A stretch of 64,000 nt of DNA from Streptomyces flaveus (GTDB lineage Bacteria; Actinomycetota; Actinomycetes; Streptomycetales; Streptomycetaceae): the NCBI RefSeq assembly GCF_014647675.1, contig NZ_BMPQ01000002.1, forward strand, positions 295,065 through 359,064, given 5' to 3'. A program made the translations under genes and the position numbers. The notes beneath the pieces were generated by a model. It was not told the DNA's origin, ran no database searches, and worked only from the letters and a program-made list of their open reading frames with translations. Shown piece after piece: positions 32,363 to 40,500 of this stretch. Every line of letters begins with the position of its first letter. Positions within the stretch are counted from its first letter, which is position 1.

Positions 32363-33133
32363 TCATCGCGACCGCATCCGCCCGCCTGGGCCACCCGATA
32401 CGAGCGGTGAAAGCAGACCGCTGCCCTCAGCCACCACACGCAGCAGGTCATGCGGATAGCGGTGCGGCATCTTGACGCCCGTACGGCCGGTGAAGAGCGG
32501 GCCGCCCCGCGTGCTGTCACGGGGTGAACGCCTGCGCGGAAGGTAGGCGTTGACGGCCTCGCCGACCAGCGGCGGCAGGGGGACCATACGGTGCCCTCCC
32601 CCCGAGTCCGGCAGCCGCAGCGTGTCGGCGCCCCGGCCGATGTCCCGCTCGGTGCTCAGGTCATCGAGGTGGATGGCCAGGACCGCGCCGGCGCGCAGCG
32701 CGAGGCCGAGTTGCAGGTAGCCGCAGGCGCGATCCTGCTGAGGGTGGGACGACTCGGCAGGGCCTCGTTCGTCGAACGCGGCGAGGAGCACGGCGATCTG
32801 CCATGGGTCGAGGCCCGCCGGAGTCAGCTGGGCCGGATTCGTGAGGCGGGGGCGGCGGGCCGCCGGGTTGTACACGACGGCGTCCCTGCGGAGGGCGTAC
32901 GCGTAGAAGGAACGGACCGCGGAGACGCGCCGGGCCGTGGCGCTGTGCGGTGCCCCGGGCCGATGGGCCCACAGGGCGATGCGCTGAGCGGCGACCTTGT
33001 CCCAGGGCGGCCCGGCCTCACGGCAGTGCCGGAGCCAGTCGTCGGCATGTTCCCGGTAGTTCTCGCGCGTACGCGGGGGATAGACGGTCGCCGCCAGCCA
33101 CGGCTCCAGCAGTTCGTACGGATCCCAGCCCAT
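32363..33133 (-). pseudogene. Tyrosine recombinase (integrase), truncated before catalytic Tyr
   Basis: 256 residues from ATG 33133 (GAAGGAGGGCACC). The N-terminal SAM-like DNA-binding domain is complete (LEPWLAATVYPPRTRENYREH, VSAVRSFYAYALRRDAVV) and the catalytic domain begins with the conserved Arg (LGLALRAGAVLAIHLDDL) and a LLFTGR-type strand. The C-terminal HxxR, H/W and Tyr motifs are missing; the frame ends in SGGPGGRMRSR. It cannot recombine DNA and marks old mobile DNA beside the toxin island. No attachment site or tRNA is seen nearby. Confidence 0.7.
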
Positions 33134-33358
33134 GGTGCCCTCCTTCGCGGGCCATCCTGGCATGTGGATTCGGCACCGGAGCGGGTGTTGTCGGCGCCGA
33201 GGACGACGGAGAGGAGGGGGAGTACGGCGCGGTGGGCGGTTGCGTGAACAGGGGCTGATCGTGGGCTGGGTGGGGGTCTGGTGTGCTGATGCAGAGGGCG
33301 CTGTCTGGGGACTGTGGTGCTTTAGCCAGGCGGATGCCCGAGCTCAGCAGGAGCCTGT

Positions 33359-33389
33359 CGGATGTCCCTACCTAGTATGGGGACATCCG
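33359..33389. terminator. Hairpin directly after 37-codon gene
   Basis: CGGATGTCCC (33359-33368) pairs perfectly with GGGACATCCG (33380-33389) around an 11-base loop, starting one base past the TAG of the leftward small gene. Confidence 0.6.
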
Positions 33390-33390
33390 G

Positions 33391-33504
33391 CTACCTGGTG
33401 AGCCACCAGAGCAGCCACCTCCTCGCGTGCTTCGCCGCTCGCTCCGGCAAGAGCCGGATCAGCCGCATGACGAGAGTCGGTTTCTGCTCCTCGTGACAGC
33501 CCAT
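33391..33504 (-). CDS. Candidate 37-residue cationic amphipathic peptide
   Basis: Too short for routine gene calling. ATG 33504 has GAAGGGAGG ten bases upstream, and the TAG is followed by a 10-bp hairpin. The peptide begins MGCHEEQKPTLVMRLIRLL and ends with a basic, Trp-rich helix (ARRWLLWWLTR). A helical wheel would place Leu/Trp on one face and Arg/Lys/His on the other. The leader contains a perfect complement of the ribosome site. This gene plan recalls type I toxin peptides or a regulated leader peptide, but no family is recognised. Confidence 0.45.
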   Translation of the reverse strand: MGCHEEQKPTLVMRLIRLLPERAAKHARRWLLWWLTR

Positions 33505-33510
33505 GTGGGG

Positions 33511-33609
33511 GCGTCCTCCCTTCGACGTGAGGCGGCCTTACTAGGTCCCGGGACCGCTCTCGTCGGGCCGGGCCCCGAAGAGGAGGGGCCCGGAGTGAAG
33601 GGAGGACGC
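33511..33609 (-). promoter_or_regulatory. Structured leader that can mask the ribosome site of the small gene
   Basis: GCGTCCTCCCTTC at 33597-33609 (reading leftward) is complementary over 13 bases to the segment holding the ribosome site at 33511-33523. Between them lies a 9-bp hairpin (33568-33593, CCGGGCCCC/GGGGCCCGG). Upstream, GACGCGCCC-N3-GGGCGCGTC (33605-33625) competes for the same bases. Two alternative folds are therefore possible, one hiding and one freeing the ribosome site. Confidence 0.5.
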
Positions 33610-33702
33610 GCCCGTCGGGCGCGTCACGGCTGAAGCCTACCGGCCGAACTCACCGGCTGTGACGGGAACTTCACCATCCGTACGCAGCGTCCAGGTGGAT
33701 AA

Positions 33703-33742
33703 CGACTTCGGCCCCACCTCTGCAGAGGTGGGGCCGAAGTCG
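33703..33742. terminator. Perfect 20-bp palindrome, terminator
   Basis: CGACTTCGGCCCCACCTCTG is followed at once by its exact complement, starting 11 bases beyond the stop of the leftward gene ending at 33754. It should be an efficient terminator separating that gene from the small peptide gene. Confidence 0.85.
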
Positions 33743-33753
33743 GGCCGACGGGC

Positions 33754-34392
33754 TTACGAGTCGACGAGGTACTTGATGTCGCTCACGACGTACTCACCGT
33801 AGTTGAGCGCCCTCCCGATCTCTTCGAGCCTCGCGTACTGCTCACGGGTCAGGGAGAACCTCTGCTCCATAGGCAGTGCGGAGTTCCTCTCGGACAGGGC
33901 GCGCAGCAACAGCCGGAAGGCCAGATCGGGCGTACAGGAGCGGACACACTCGGAAAGCGCATCTGCCACCTCCAGGTCGAGGACGCTCCCGAACTCCGCG
34001 ACTTCGGTCAGGACTTGACCTGCCAGCTCCCTTCCCTCGTACTGGTCGGCGCCGGAGAGCGTCGGGGTCTCCGTACGGCAGGACAGCCACGCATCACACA
34101 CCCCGATCACCTGCCGCATCCACTCGGCACCGTCTGCGACACGGCGAGGGAAAAAGGAATGCCCCCATTCCAGGCATCCCACCCACAGCGCCTCGATCTG
34201 GGCAGAGGTGAGATTGCCGAGGAGGAGCTGGGCGTCTCGGCGCACCAGCAGAACCGCCGTCGGCTCAAGTTCCTCCACGAACTGATGGGCCACCGCTTCG
34301 GCTGCCATCGAGGCATCAAGCGACCAGTCCTGATGAAAGAACCCCATGATCCACGGGACGCCGAACATGAACTCTGTATGCCGCTCCATCAA
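33754..34392 (-). CDS. CdiI-like immunity protein, single domain
   Basis: 212 residues. It starts with FGVPWIMGFFHQDWSLDAS, and the FHQDW box is the hallmark of CdiI-type immunity proteins. It ends with PDLAFRLLLRALSE..LTREQYARLEEIGRALNYGEYVV. The same C-terminal block occurs twice in the 433-residue protein encoded at 36180-37481, so the two are homologous. It lies at the end of the toxin-immunity string and presumably binds an RNase tip or a lost relative. Followed by a strong terminator. Confidence 0.7.
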   Translation of the reverse strand: MMERHTEFMFGVPWIMGFFHQDWSLDASMAAEAVAHQFVEELEPTAVLLVRRDAQLLLGNLTSAQIEALWVGCLEWGHSFFPRRVADGAEWMRQVIGVCDAWLSCRTETPTLSGADQYEGRELAGQVLTEVAEFGSVLDLEVADALSECVRSCTPDLAFRLLLRALSERNSALPMEQRFSLTREQYARLEEIGRALNYGEYVVSDIKYLVDS

Positions 34393-34520
34393 CGGTCACC
34401 TCGGGTATGCAGCGAAGACGTAAAAGCCACTCTTGTGATCTTTCACGAATCTCCCCAGCGTCGCCTCCACCCGGGCACAACAACAAGTCCCCGCCTATGA
34501 ACACGTCCCAGGCAGCCCTG

Positions 34521-34906
34521 CTATTCGACGTCCGGCGGAACAGGAGTGGCCTGGTGGTAGTACATCCGCCAGCCCGTCCCGTCGCTCCGCTTGCGCCAGA
34601 GAGAGCTACGGCGCGCCCGCCGACCGTCGATCATGGTCTCGTAGGTGAGGTGCACCAACCCAGGCGCCAGAACGGCCCCGTGATGTCCGACGGCCGGTAG
34701 TGGGGACCTTCCTCGGAACCGCCGGCCATATCCGGCAACGCGGCGAGCATCTGCTCATAGGTCCATCGTCGACCCGAGGCACCGACCTCGACGAACTCAG
34801 GGTCCAGCAGTTCCCTGGCCAAAGATCGCGACGCCCGCACGTTGGAATCCATGAGGCGTAGCTCGCCCGCGACCGCCTCGTTCACGTCGTCAGATTCATG
34901 CTTCAC
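34521..34906 (-). pseudogene. DUF4440/SnoaL-like gene with frameshift
   Basis: GTG 34906 opens MKHESDDVNEAVAGELRLMD..LLDPEFVEVGASGRRW, the first half of a DUF4440 NTF2-fold protein. After about 34680 the family pattern continues in another frame: LAPGLVHLTYETMIDGRRAR, SSLWRKRSDGTGWRMYYHQ, to a TAG at 34521. The original frame instead stops at 34631. A one-base change (or assembly error) near 34675-34685 separates the halves. Confidence 0.65.
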
Positions 34907-34974
34907 AGCCGCATCCTTGCCCGTGTCGACATACAGGCGAACGTACGTGCTCGGTGAGGTACAAACGAACGTAC

Positions 34975-35370
34975 TCAGTCATAGATGTGTTGAGGCGGCA
35001 CGCGGCGTGGCAGTGGCAGACGCCATTCGCCCAGCCGGGCGACGAGGATCCGGCGGGCCAGAGTTCGTACCTCACTCCAGGTCACATCGACAGTCAGTGC
35101 GTCGGCCCACCGGCCGGCGCGACCGCGGACGTCCATCTCGGCGAAGAACCGGTCGATGGTCTTGAGGTCCTGGAGGGCTTCCGGTTCGAGAGTTCCCCGC
35201 TCCGCCATTCCTTCGGCCAGATGCAGGATGAATTCGACATCGTCTGCGACGGCCGCAGTCCTCACTTGGTGCTCGCTGGCCCAGGCCAGCTGATCAGAAG
35301 GATCAGCAGCCAGGATGGCCAGTAACCTCGCTATCCAGCGCTGCCAGTAATCGTTGTCGTCGAGGCTCAT
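34975..35370 (-). CDS. Small hypothetical protein of the immunity string
   Basis: 131 residues from ATG 35370. Mostly alpha-helical and acidic: YWQRWIARLLAILAADPSDQ, DVEFILHLAEGMAERGTLEP, LKTIDRFFAEMDVRGRAGRW and a C-terminal RRILVARLGEWRLPLPRR. Similar small proteins sit beside polymorphic toxins in Streptomyces. No named immunity family is recognised; the position (third gene after the toxin, same strand) supports an immunity or orphan-immunity role. Confidence 0.6.
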   Translation of the reverse strand: MSLDDNDYWQRWIARLLAILAADPSDQLAWASEHQVRTAAVADDVEFILHLAEGMAERGTLEPEALQDLKTIDRFFAEMDVRGRAGRWADALTVDVTWSEVRTLARRILVARLGEWRLPLPRRVPPQHIYD

Positions 35371-35450
35371 GCGAGCAGGGTCGCACTGGACTGTTTCAGC
35401 GTGTGCGGGAATGGTTCCCCTCTGCTCCACCGGCCGCGTTCAGCTCGCGC

Positions 35451-36170
35451 CTACAACTGCCGGATCCCCTGCCAGGTGATCGACGTCAGCGCGGCCAGGC
35501 CGCCATTGGCCAGGCCCTTGTAGGTCACCGTCCGGGCCGGACCCAGCTCGTGTGCGACACGCTTCGCCAGGTCCATCCCCTCCTGGAACAGCCGCTTCCA
35601 CTCAGCGTCGTACTTGCCGTCCTCCCGGTCCCGCAGGTCCAGGTTCAACGTGGTGTCGATGCCCTCCGCCCACTTGTACAGGGCGGAGACGAGGTCGTCG
35701 GGGAAGAAGTCCCCGAAGCCGTCGGAGCGCAGCGGACCGAACTTGAACTCACCCTCGACCGTGATGTCGACCGGGTGCGGCGGGGTGCCGTGGCTGTCGC
35801 GTTCCCAGTGCAGGCGGTCGCAGCCCCAGCACACCCACTTCACCGTGCGGTGGGATTCGTCCCAGTAGCGGACCACCCAGGACGGGCCGAGGTGCCCGGC
35901 CAGTCGCTGGGCTGTCGCCAGACCCTGCTTGACGTGCTTGCGCAGGTCCGGGCGGGAGGCGAACCCCTCCGGGGGGCGGGCCAGCGACCAGCGACGGAGT
36001 GCGTCCGCCAGATCGGCCGGAAGGGTCACCGGTCGGCAGTCATCCAGCGGAACGTTGCGGTTGAAGGCTCCGAGATCCTCGCACCCCCGAGGATCCTCCG
36101 CCTCGTACAGCGGAGACGGCTCGCCCCGGGCCTGTACGAGCAGCATGTGCGGCGGTTCTTTCGTAGTCAT
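35451..36170 (-). CDS. Hypothetical protein after tandem immunity gene
   Basis: 239 residues, no family recognised. Contains CWGCDRLHWERDSHG (two Cys and two His close together, a possible metal site), VDITVEGEFKFGPLRSDGFGDFF, and acidic helical C-terminal half. It starts 9 bases after the stop of the tandem immunity gene and so is probably co-translated. As with its neighbours, a role in immunity to a secreted toxin is inferred from position only. Confidence 0.6.
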   Translation of the reverse strand: MTTKEPPHMLLVQARGEPSPLYEAEDPRGCEDLGAFNRNVPLDDCRPVTLPADLADALRRWSLARPPEGFASRPDLRKHVKQGLATAQRLAGHLGPSWVVRYWDESHRTVKWVCWGCDRLHWERDSHGTPPHPVDITVEGEFKFGPLRSDGFGDFFPDDLVSALYKWAEGIDTTLNLDLRDREDGKYDAEWKRLFQEGMDLAKRVAHELGPARTVTYKGLANGGLAALTSITWQGIRQL

Positions 36171-36179
36171 CGGTGACCG

Positions 36180-37481
36180 TCAGTCGTGCTCGATGAGGTA
36201 CTCCACCTCATCGACGTGGTACTTCCCATACCCGAACCCTTCGCCAATGGCTTCGTACCGCTCGTACTGCTCCCGTGTGAGCGGCACGGACAGCACTCGC
36301 AACACCTGCAGAAACAGTCGGAACCCGAGGTCGGGATCGACCCGGCCGGCGACCTGTCCCAGCGCGGCCATGGCCTCCGTGGCCGGGAGCGGATGCCAGC
36401 GAGGACTGATGGCCTTGTCCGCCACCAAGGGCGCTGTGTCCTGGATCTCCCGCAGCACCGCGTCCGCCGCCTCCATACGGGCGGGCGGCACTACGGGGGC
36501 GTACGCGGGGGCGACCTCCCTCAGCCGCTCCCCGCACACCTCCGCGACCAGCCGCAGCCAGTCGCGGCCATCGCTGCGCAGTGCCGCGTCCGAGACGGCG
36601 ATCCACAGTGCGGTGATCGTGTCGTCGGACAGCGAGGACTCCAGCAGACGCAGCGCGTCCTCCAGCAGGATGGCCGCTGCCGTGCCTGGGGACTGCCCGG
36701 GCTCGTCCGCGTCGGCCACCCGATGGATCTCTCTCCGGGACCTGTCGGCACGCCAGTCCTGGTGCGCGTTTCCGGCGAGCTGAGAAAGCCCGAAGTTCCA
36801 CGTCGTGCCACGGTGTGTGGTGTTGATGGGCGGCCAGTCGACGTCGAGCCCGTCGCGAACGACAGCGACCGGGTACCCGAGCCGCTCGCCGAGCCCGAGG
36901 AACCTGTCGTACCGCTCCTTCGAGACCCGCACGGAACACGCCTTCAGAGCCCGCAGGAAGAGCCGGAAGCCGACATCGGCGTCGGCCCGCGTGGCCACCT
37001 GTTCCAACCCCGGAACGAGATCCGGCAGCGCGGAGGCACCGGTCAGTTCCGCGGCCAGCCCGCGGATCTCCGCCACGACCTGCCCGCACAGGTCCTCGTC
37101 CCGTACCGGCTGGACCGGCGGCGGGACGTAGGAGCGTTTGTTCTGACGGAGGCGTTCCGTGGCCAGGTCCGAGATCGCCCGCAGCCAGGTACGGGTGTCC
37201 ATTCCGTGGTCGGCCGGATCGAAAATCCGGCCGACCACGACCAGCCACACCGTGTGGAGGGCCTCCTCCGACAACAGCCCGTCCAGCAGACGACGGGCGT
37301 CCTCCCCCAGTTCCACGGCTTCCTCGCCGTCGGACCCGTCCGCCAACCGGGCCGCGACCGCGAGCGCGGCCGGGAGGTCGACGGCGGGGAGATCCGGGGA
37401 ACACAACTGCTCCGTCAGACCGGTGAGCCCGAAGTCATCGGAGTAACCCAACTCGACGTAGTCTGGACGTTTCTGTGGCAT
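36180..37481 (-). CDS. Tandem-duplicated CdiI-like immunity protein
   Basis: 433 residues made of two homologous halves. The second half (about 226-433) has the complete pattern FGLSQLAGNAHQDW, LESSLSDDTITALWIAVSDA, PDLGFRLFLQVL, LTREQYERYEAIGEGFGYGKY. The first half (about 14-215) keeps LSEEALHTVWLVVVG, ADVGFRLFLRAL and VSKERYDRFLGLGERLGY but has lost the HQDW box. It begins 27 bases after the toxin stop on the same strand, the classic cognate-immunity position. Confidence 0.75.
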   Translation of the reverse strand: MPQKRPDYVELGYSDDFGLTGLTEQLCSPDLPAVDLPAALAVAARLADGSDGEEAVELGEDARRLLDGLLSEEALHTVWLVVVGRIFDPADHGMDTRTWLRAISDLATERLRQNKRSYVPPPVQPVRDEDLCGQVVAEIRGLAAELTGASALPDLVPGLEQVATRADADVGFRLFLRALKACSVRVSKERYDRFLGLGERLGYPVAVVRDGLDVDWPPINTTHRGTTWNFGLSQLAGNAHQDWRADRSRREIHRVADADEPGQSPGTAAAILLEDALRLLESSLSDDTITALWIAVSDAALRSDGRDWLRLVAEVCGERLREVAPAYAPVVPPARMEAADAVLREIQDTAPLVADKAISPRWHPLPATEAMAALGQVAGRVDPDLGFRLFLQVLRVLSVPLTREQYERYEAIGEGFGYGKYHVDEVEYLIEHD

Positions 37482-37507
37482 GGATCATGTCCTACACGGG
37501 TCGTGTG

Positions 37508-40500
37508 CTACTTCGGGTAAGCGGTCTTGACGACAAAGCCGTACCGGCCCTGCCCATTGTGGCCCTTGACCTTCATCAAGATCACCACGACCTCGTTGCC
37601 GGCGTTGTCGATCGTCCTCCCGTCCGGGTGGTACCGCTTGCCCAGAGAGGGATAGGCATCCCATGTTCCGGTGATCTCCTGATACTGAGCGCCGTCCCTG
37701 GCCTTCGCCGCCCAGTCCTGGAACTTCTTCCACTTCGCGTTGTCGAAGACCTTCTGGCCGCTCGCGGTCCGCTTGCTGAAGAAGTCGCCCACCACTCGGT
37801 CCACGGCCTGCTGGGCGATTTCCTGGCTGGTCCAGACAGTGTTCGGCTTGCTCTTCCTGGCGGCGAGCCTGAACGCCCCGGCCGCATCCGGCCTCACGTG
37901 TTCCTTCAGCGTGTGGATCTCATCCCTGTATGCCGCAAGGGCCGCAAGGTCCTCGTCCCCCAGATTCAGGCAGTTGTGGACCATGACGTCCGCCGCCCCG
38001 GCCCCCTCAGTGCGCACGTAGAACGTGTGCAGGCCGTCGACGGTGAGGTCGTACACCTCGCGCGGGGCGAGACCCGATCGGTCGCGTACGCCGGTCACAG
38101 CGCGATGCGTCCCGTCCGGGCTGATCAGCCGGTCACCTGCGCGCAGTTCGGAGGCGAGGACCCAACCGCGTCCGCTGGTGCGGATCTTGTGTCCGGCGGT
38201 GGTGTCCAGGCTGCTGCCGCCGGCCAGGCCGATGGTCACCAGCCGTTCGGTGTCGTGCCGGAACGTGTCGGTGACGGACTCGGCCCGCAGCCGTCCGGTA
38301 CCGGGGTCGGCGGCCACGACCCGGTCGCCCTCACGCACGTCACGGATCGCCTTACGGCTTCCGTCGGCCATCAGCACTCGGGTGTCACCGGGGAAGCTGT
38401 TGACCTTGCACGTCGTGACCACATCTTCGTAGGCGTTCACGCCGGCCTCGATCTTGGCCAGCGTCGCCGGGTCCACGTCCAGGGCTTTGAGCGCCTTGTA
38501 CGCGTCGGCGACTCCGACCCCGGTGTGCATGGCGGCGTCCAGCGCGCGGATGGCGTCGGCGATCTTCCCGAACGCCTTACCCGGGATGAAGTTGGACGCG
38601 AACCAGGCGCAGCTGGACTTGTCACCGTGGTAGCAGCGGGCGACATCACCCAGCACGATCTCGTACAGGACCGCGCCGACCGTCTCCCCGAAGAGGTTCT
38701 GCCAGCCGATCCGGGTGATGTCACCGAAGCTGAAGTGGTGGGTCCACTCCTGTGTCTGGTCCTTGAGCGTCTCCGTCTTGAGGAAGATCGTGTCCGACTT
38801 CGGGCAGCCGCTCTCGGTGGCGGGGACCTCGGGGTTGACACAGAAGTAGTAGCTGACCGTGATGTTGAGGTGCAGCTCGTATGTCACCGTGCAGCCCTGG
38901 GGCACGTAATTGCACTCGTTGAGCGGCTTGGCGGGGCCCGCCTCGGTGATCTTGTCGACGATGTAGAAGACCCCGCCGACACCGGTTCCGGCGCCCGACG
39001 CGACCTGCTGGTTCGCCTCCTTCCGCGCAGCCTCCTCCGCAGCCTGCTGTGCCGACTCCGCGTACTTCTGCGCGTCCTTCGCCGCCGCCTCGGCCGCGGT
39101 GGCCTCCTCGGCGGCGCGGGTGGCCGCCGCGCGGGCGTCCTTCGCTGCCTGCTCGGCCTCGGACGCCGCCGTGCGGGCGGCTGCCGCGTCCAGGGCCGCC
39201 TGGTCGGCGGAGGCGCGGGCGTCCTTGGCGTGGCCCTCGGCACGGCCCGCCGCCCTGTCGGCCGCTGACGCGTCCTCGGTGGCCTGTCGGCCGTGCTCGA
39301 TGGTGCGGGCCAGCGACTTCTGGGCTTCCGCCGCGTACTTCGCCGCCTCGGCGGCGTAACCGAGCGCCTCCTTCGCCGACTTGCGGGCGGCGGCCGCGAA
39401 GCCGGCGGCCTCGGCGGCCAGCGTGTACGCGGCCTTGGCGTCCCCGGTCGCCGCGTTCGCGAGGCTCTGCGCCTGCGTGGCGTTCTTCTGGGCGTTGGCG
39501 GCGTGTGCCTCGGACACGGCCTTCTGCTGTTCGGCGATCGTCTTCGACGACTGTCCCGTCAGCACCACGAGCCCCGCGGCGAAGTCCGTGGTGACGTAGG
39601 GGGAACCGAGCTGGATCGCGTCGTTCGCCGGCGCGGCCACCTGCCGCGCCGAGTTGCCCGCGTCCTCCGCCGCCTGAGCGGTGATGTACGCGTGACCGGC
39701 AGCGTCCGCCGCTCCCGCGACCGCCTTGGCCGCCTCGGCCTTGGACGCGTCGGCCTGCTTCTTCGCGTTGGCGGCGTCCTTCTCGGCGTCGTCGGCGAGC
39801 TTGTCCGCCGTACGGGCCGCCGAGGCGGCGTCCTGGGAGGCCTTGATCGCGTCGGCTGCCGTGCTCGTCGCCGTACGCACCGCCGCGTCGGCCTTCAGTT
39901 TGGCGGCCTTCGCGTCGTCGGCGTCGGAGCGGGCCCGCTTGGCCGCCGCCTCCGCGCGCGTCGCCGCCGCGTCGGCGTCAGCCGCCGCCTTCGTCGCCGC
40001 GTTCGCCTCGGAGCGGGCCGACGTCGCGGCCGCTTCCGCGTCATCGGCGTGCTTGTCGGCCTCGTCCGCCGCCGCCCGCGATTCCTTCGCGTCGTCGGCC
40101 GAATCGTGGGCCGCGGCGTAGGCGTCCTTGGCGTCGGCCTTGGCACGCGCCGCGTTCGCCTTGCTCTCGGCGTCCCAGGCGTCGTCCCGCTTGCCCTTCG
40201 CCCGGTCCCGGGCGTCTTCCGCGTCCTGGCGCTTCTCCCGGGCGGTGGACTCGGCGGCCTCCGCCTTGCCCTTGGCCTCGCCCGCGGTCTTCGCGTAGCC
40301 CTCGGCGTTGTTCTTGTGCTGGGCAGCCTCGGCCTGCTTCTGCGCGGCGAGTTCCTTCTCCGCCTTCGCGGTCTGCTCCTCCTTCTCCGCCGACAGCCGC
40401 TTGGCGCGCGCCACGGCGGCGGCCGCCTTCGCGTCCGCCTCGGCCTTCTGCGTCTCGGCGAGCTTGGCCTTGGTGGTGTCGCGGGCGGTCTTGGCGTTCT

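Noticed and set aside
32295..32410. Coding-like piece (SDTPHKVIATASARLGHP) after the TetR gene
   Set aside because: Too short to assign and without a start; may be an eroded gene end.
33427..33633. 68-codon rightward frame over the small leftward peptide gene
   Set aside because: No ribosome site; Gly/Pro/Arg shadow composition; the leftward unit has start, stop and terminator signals.
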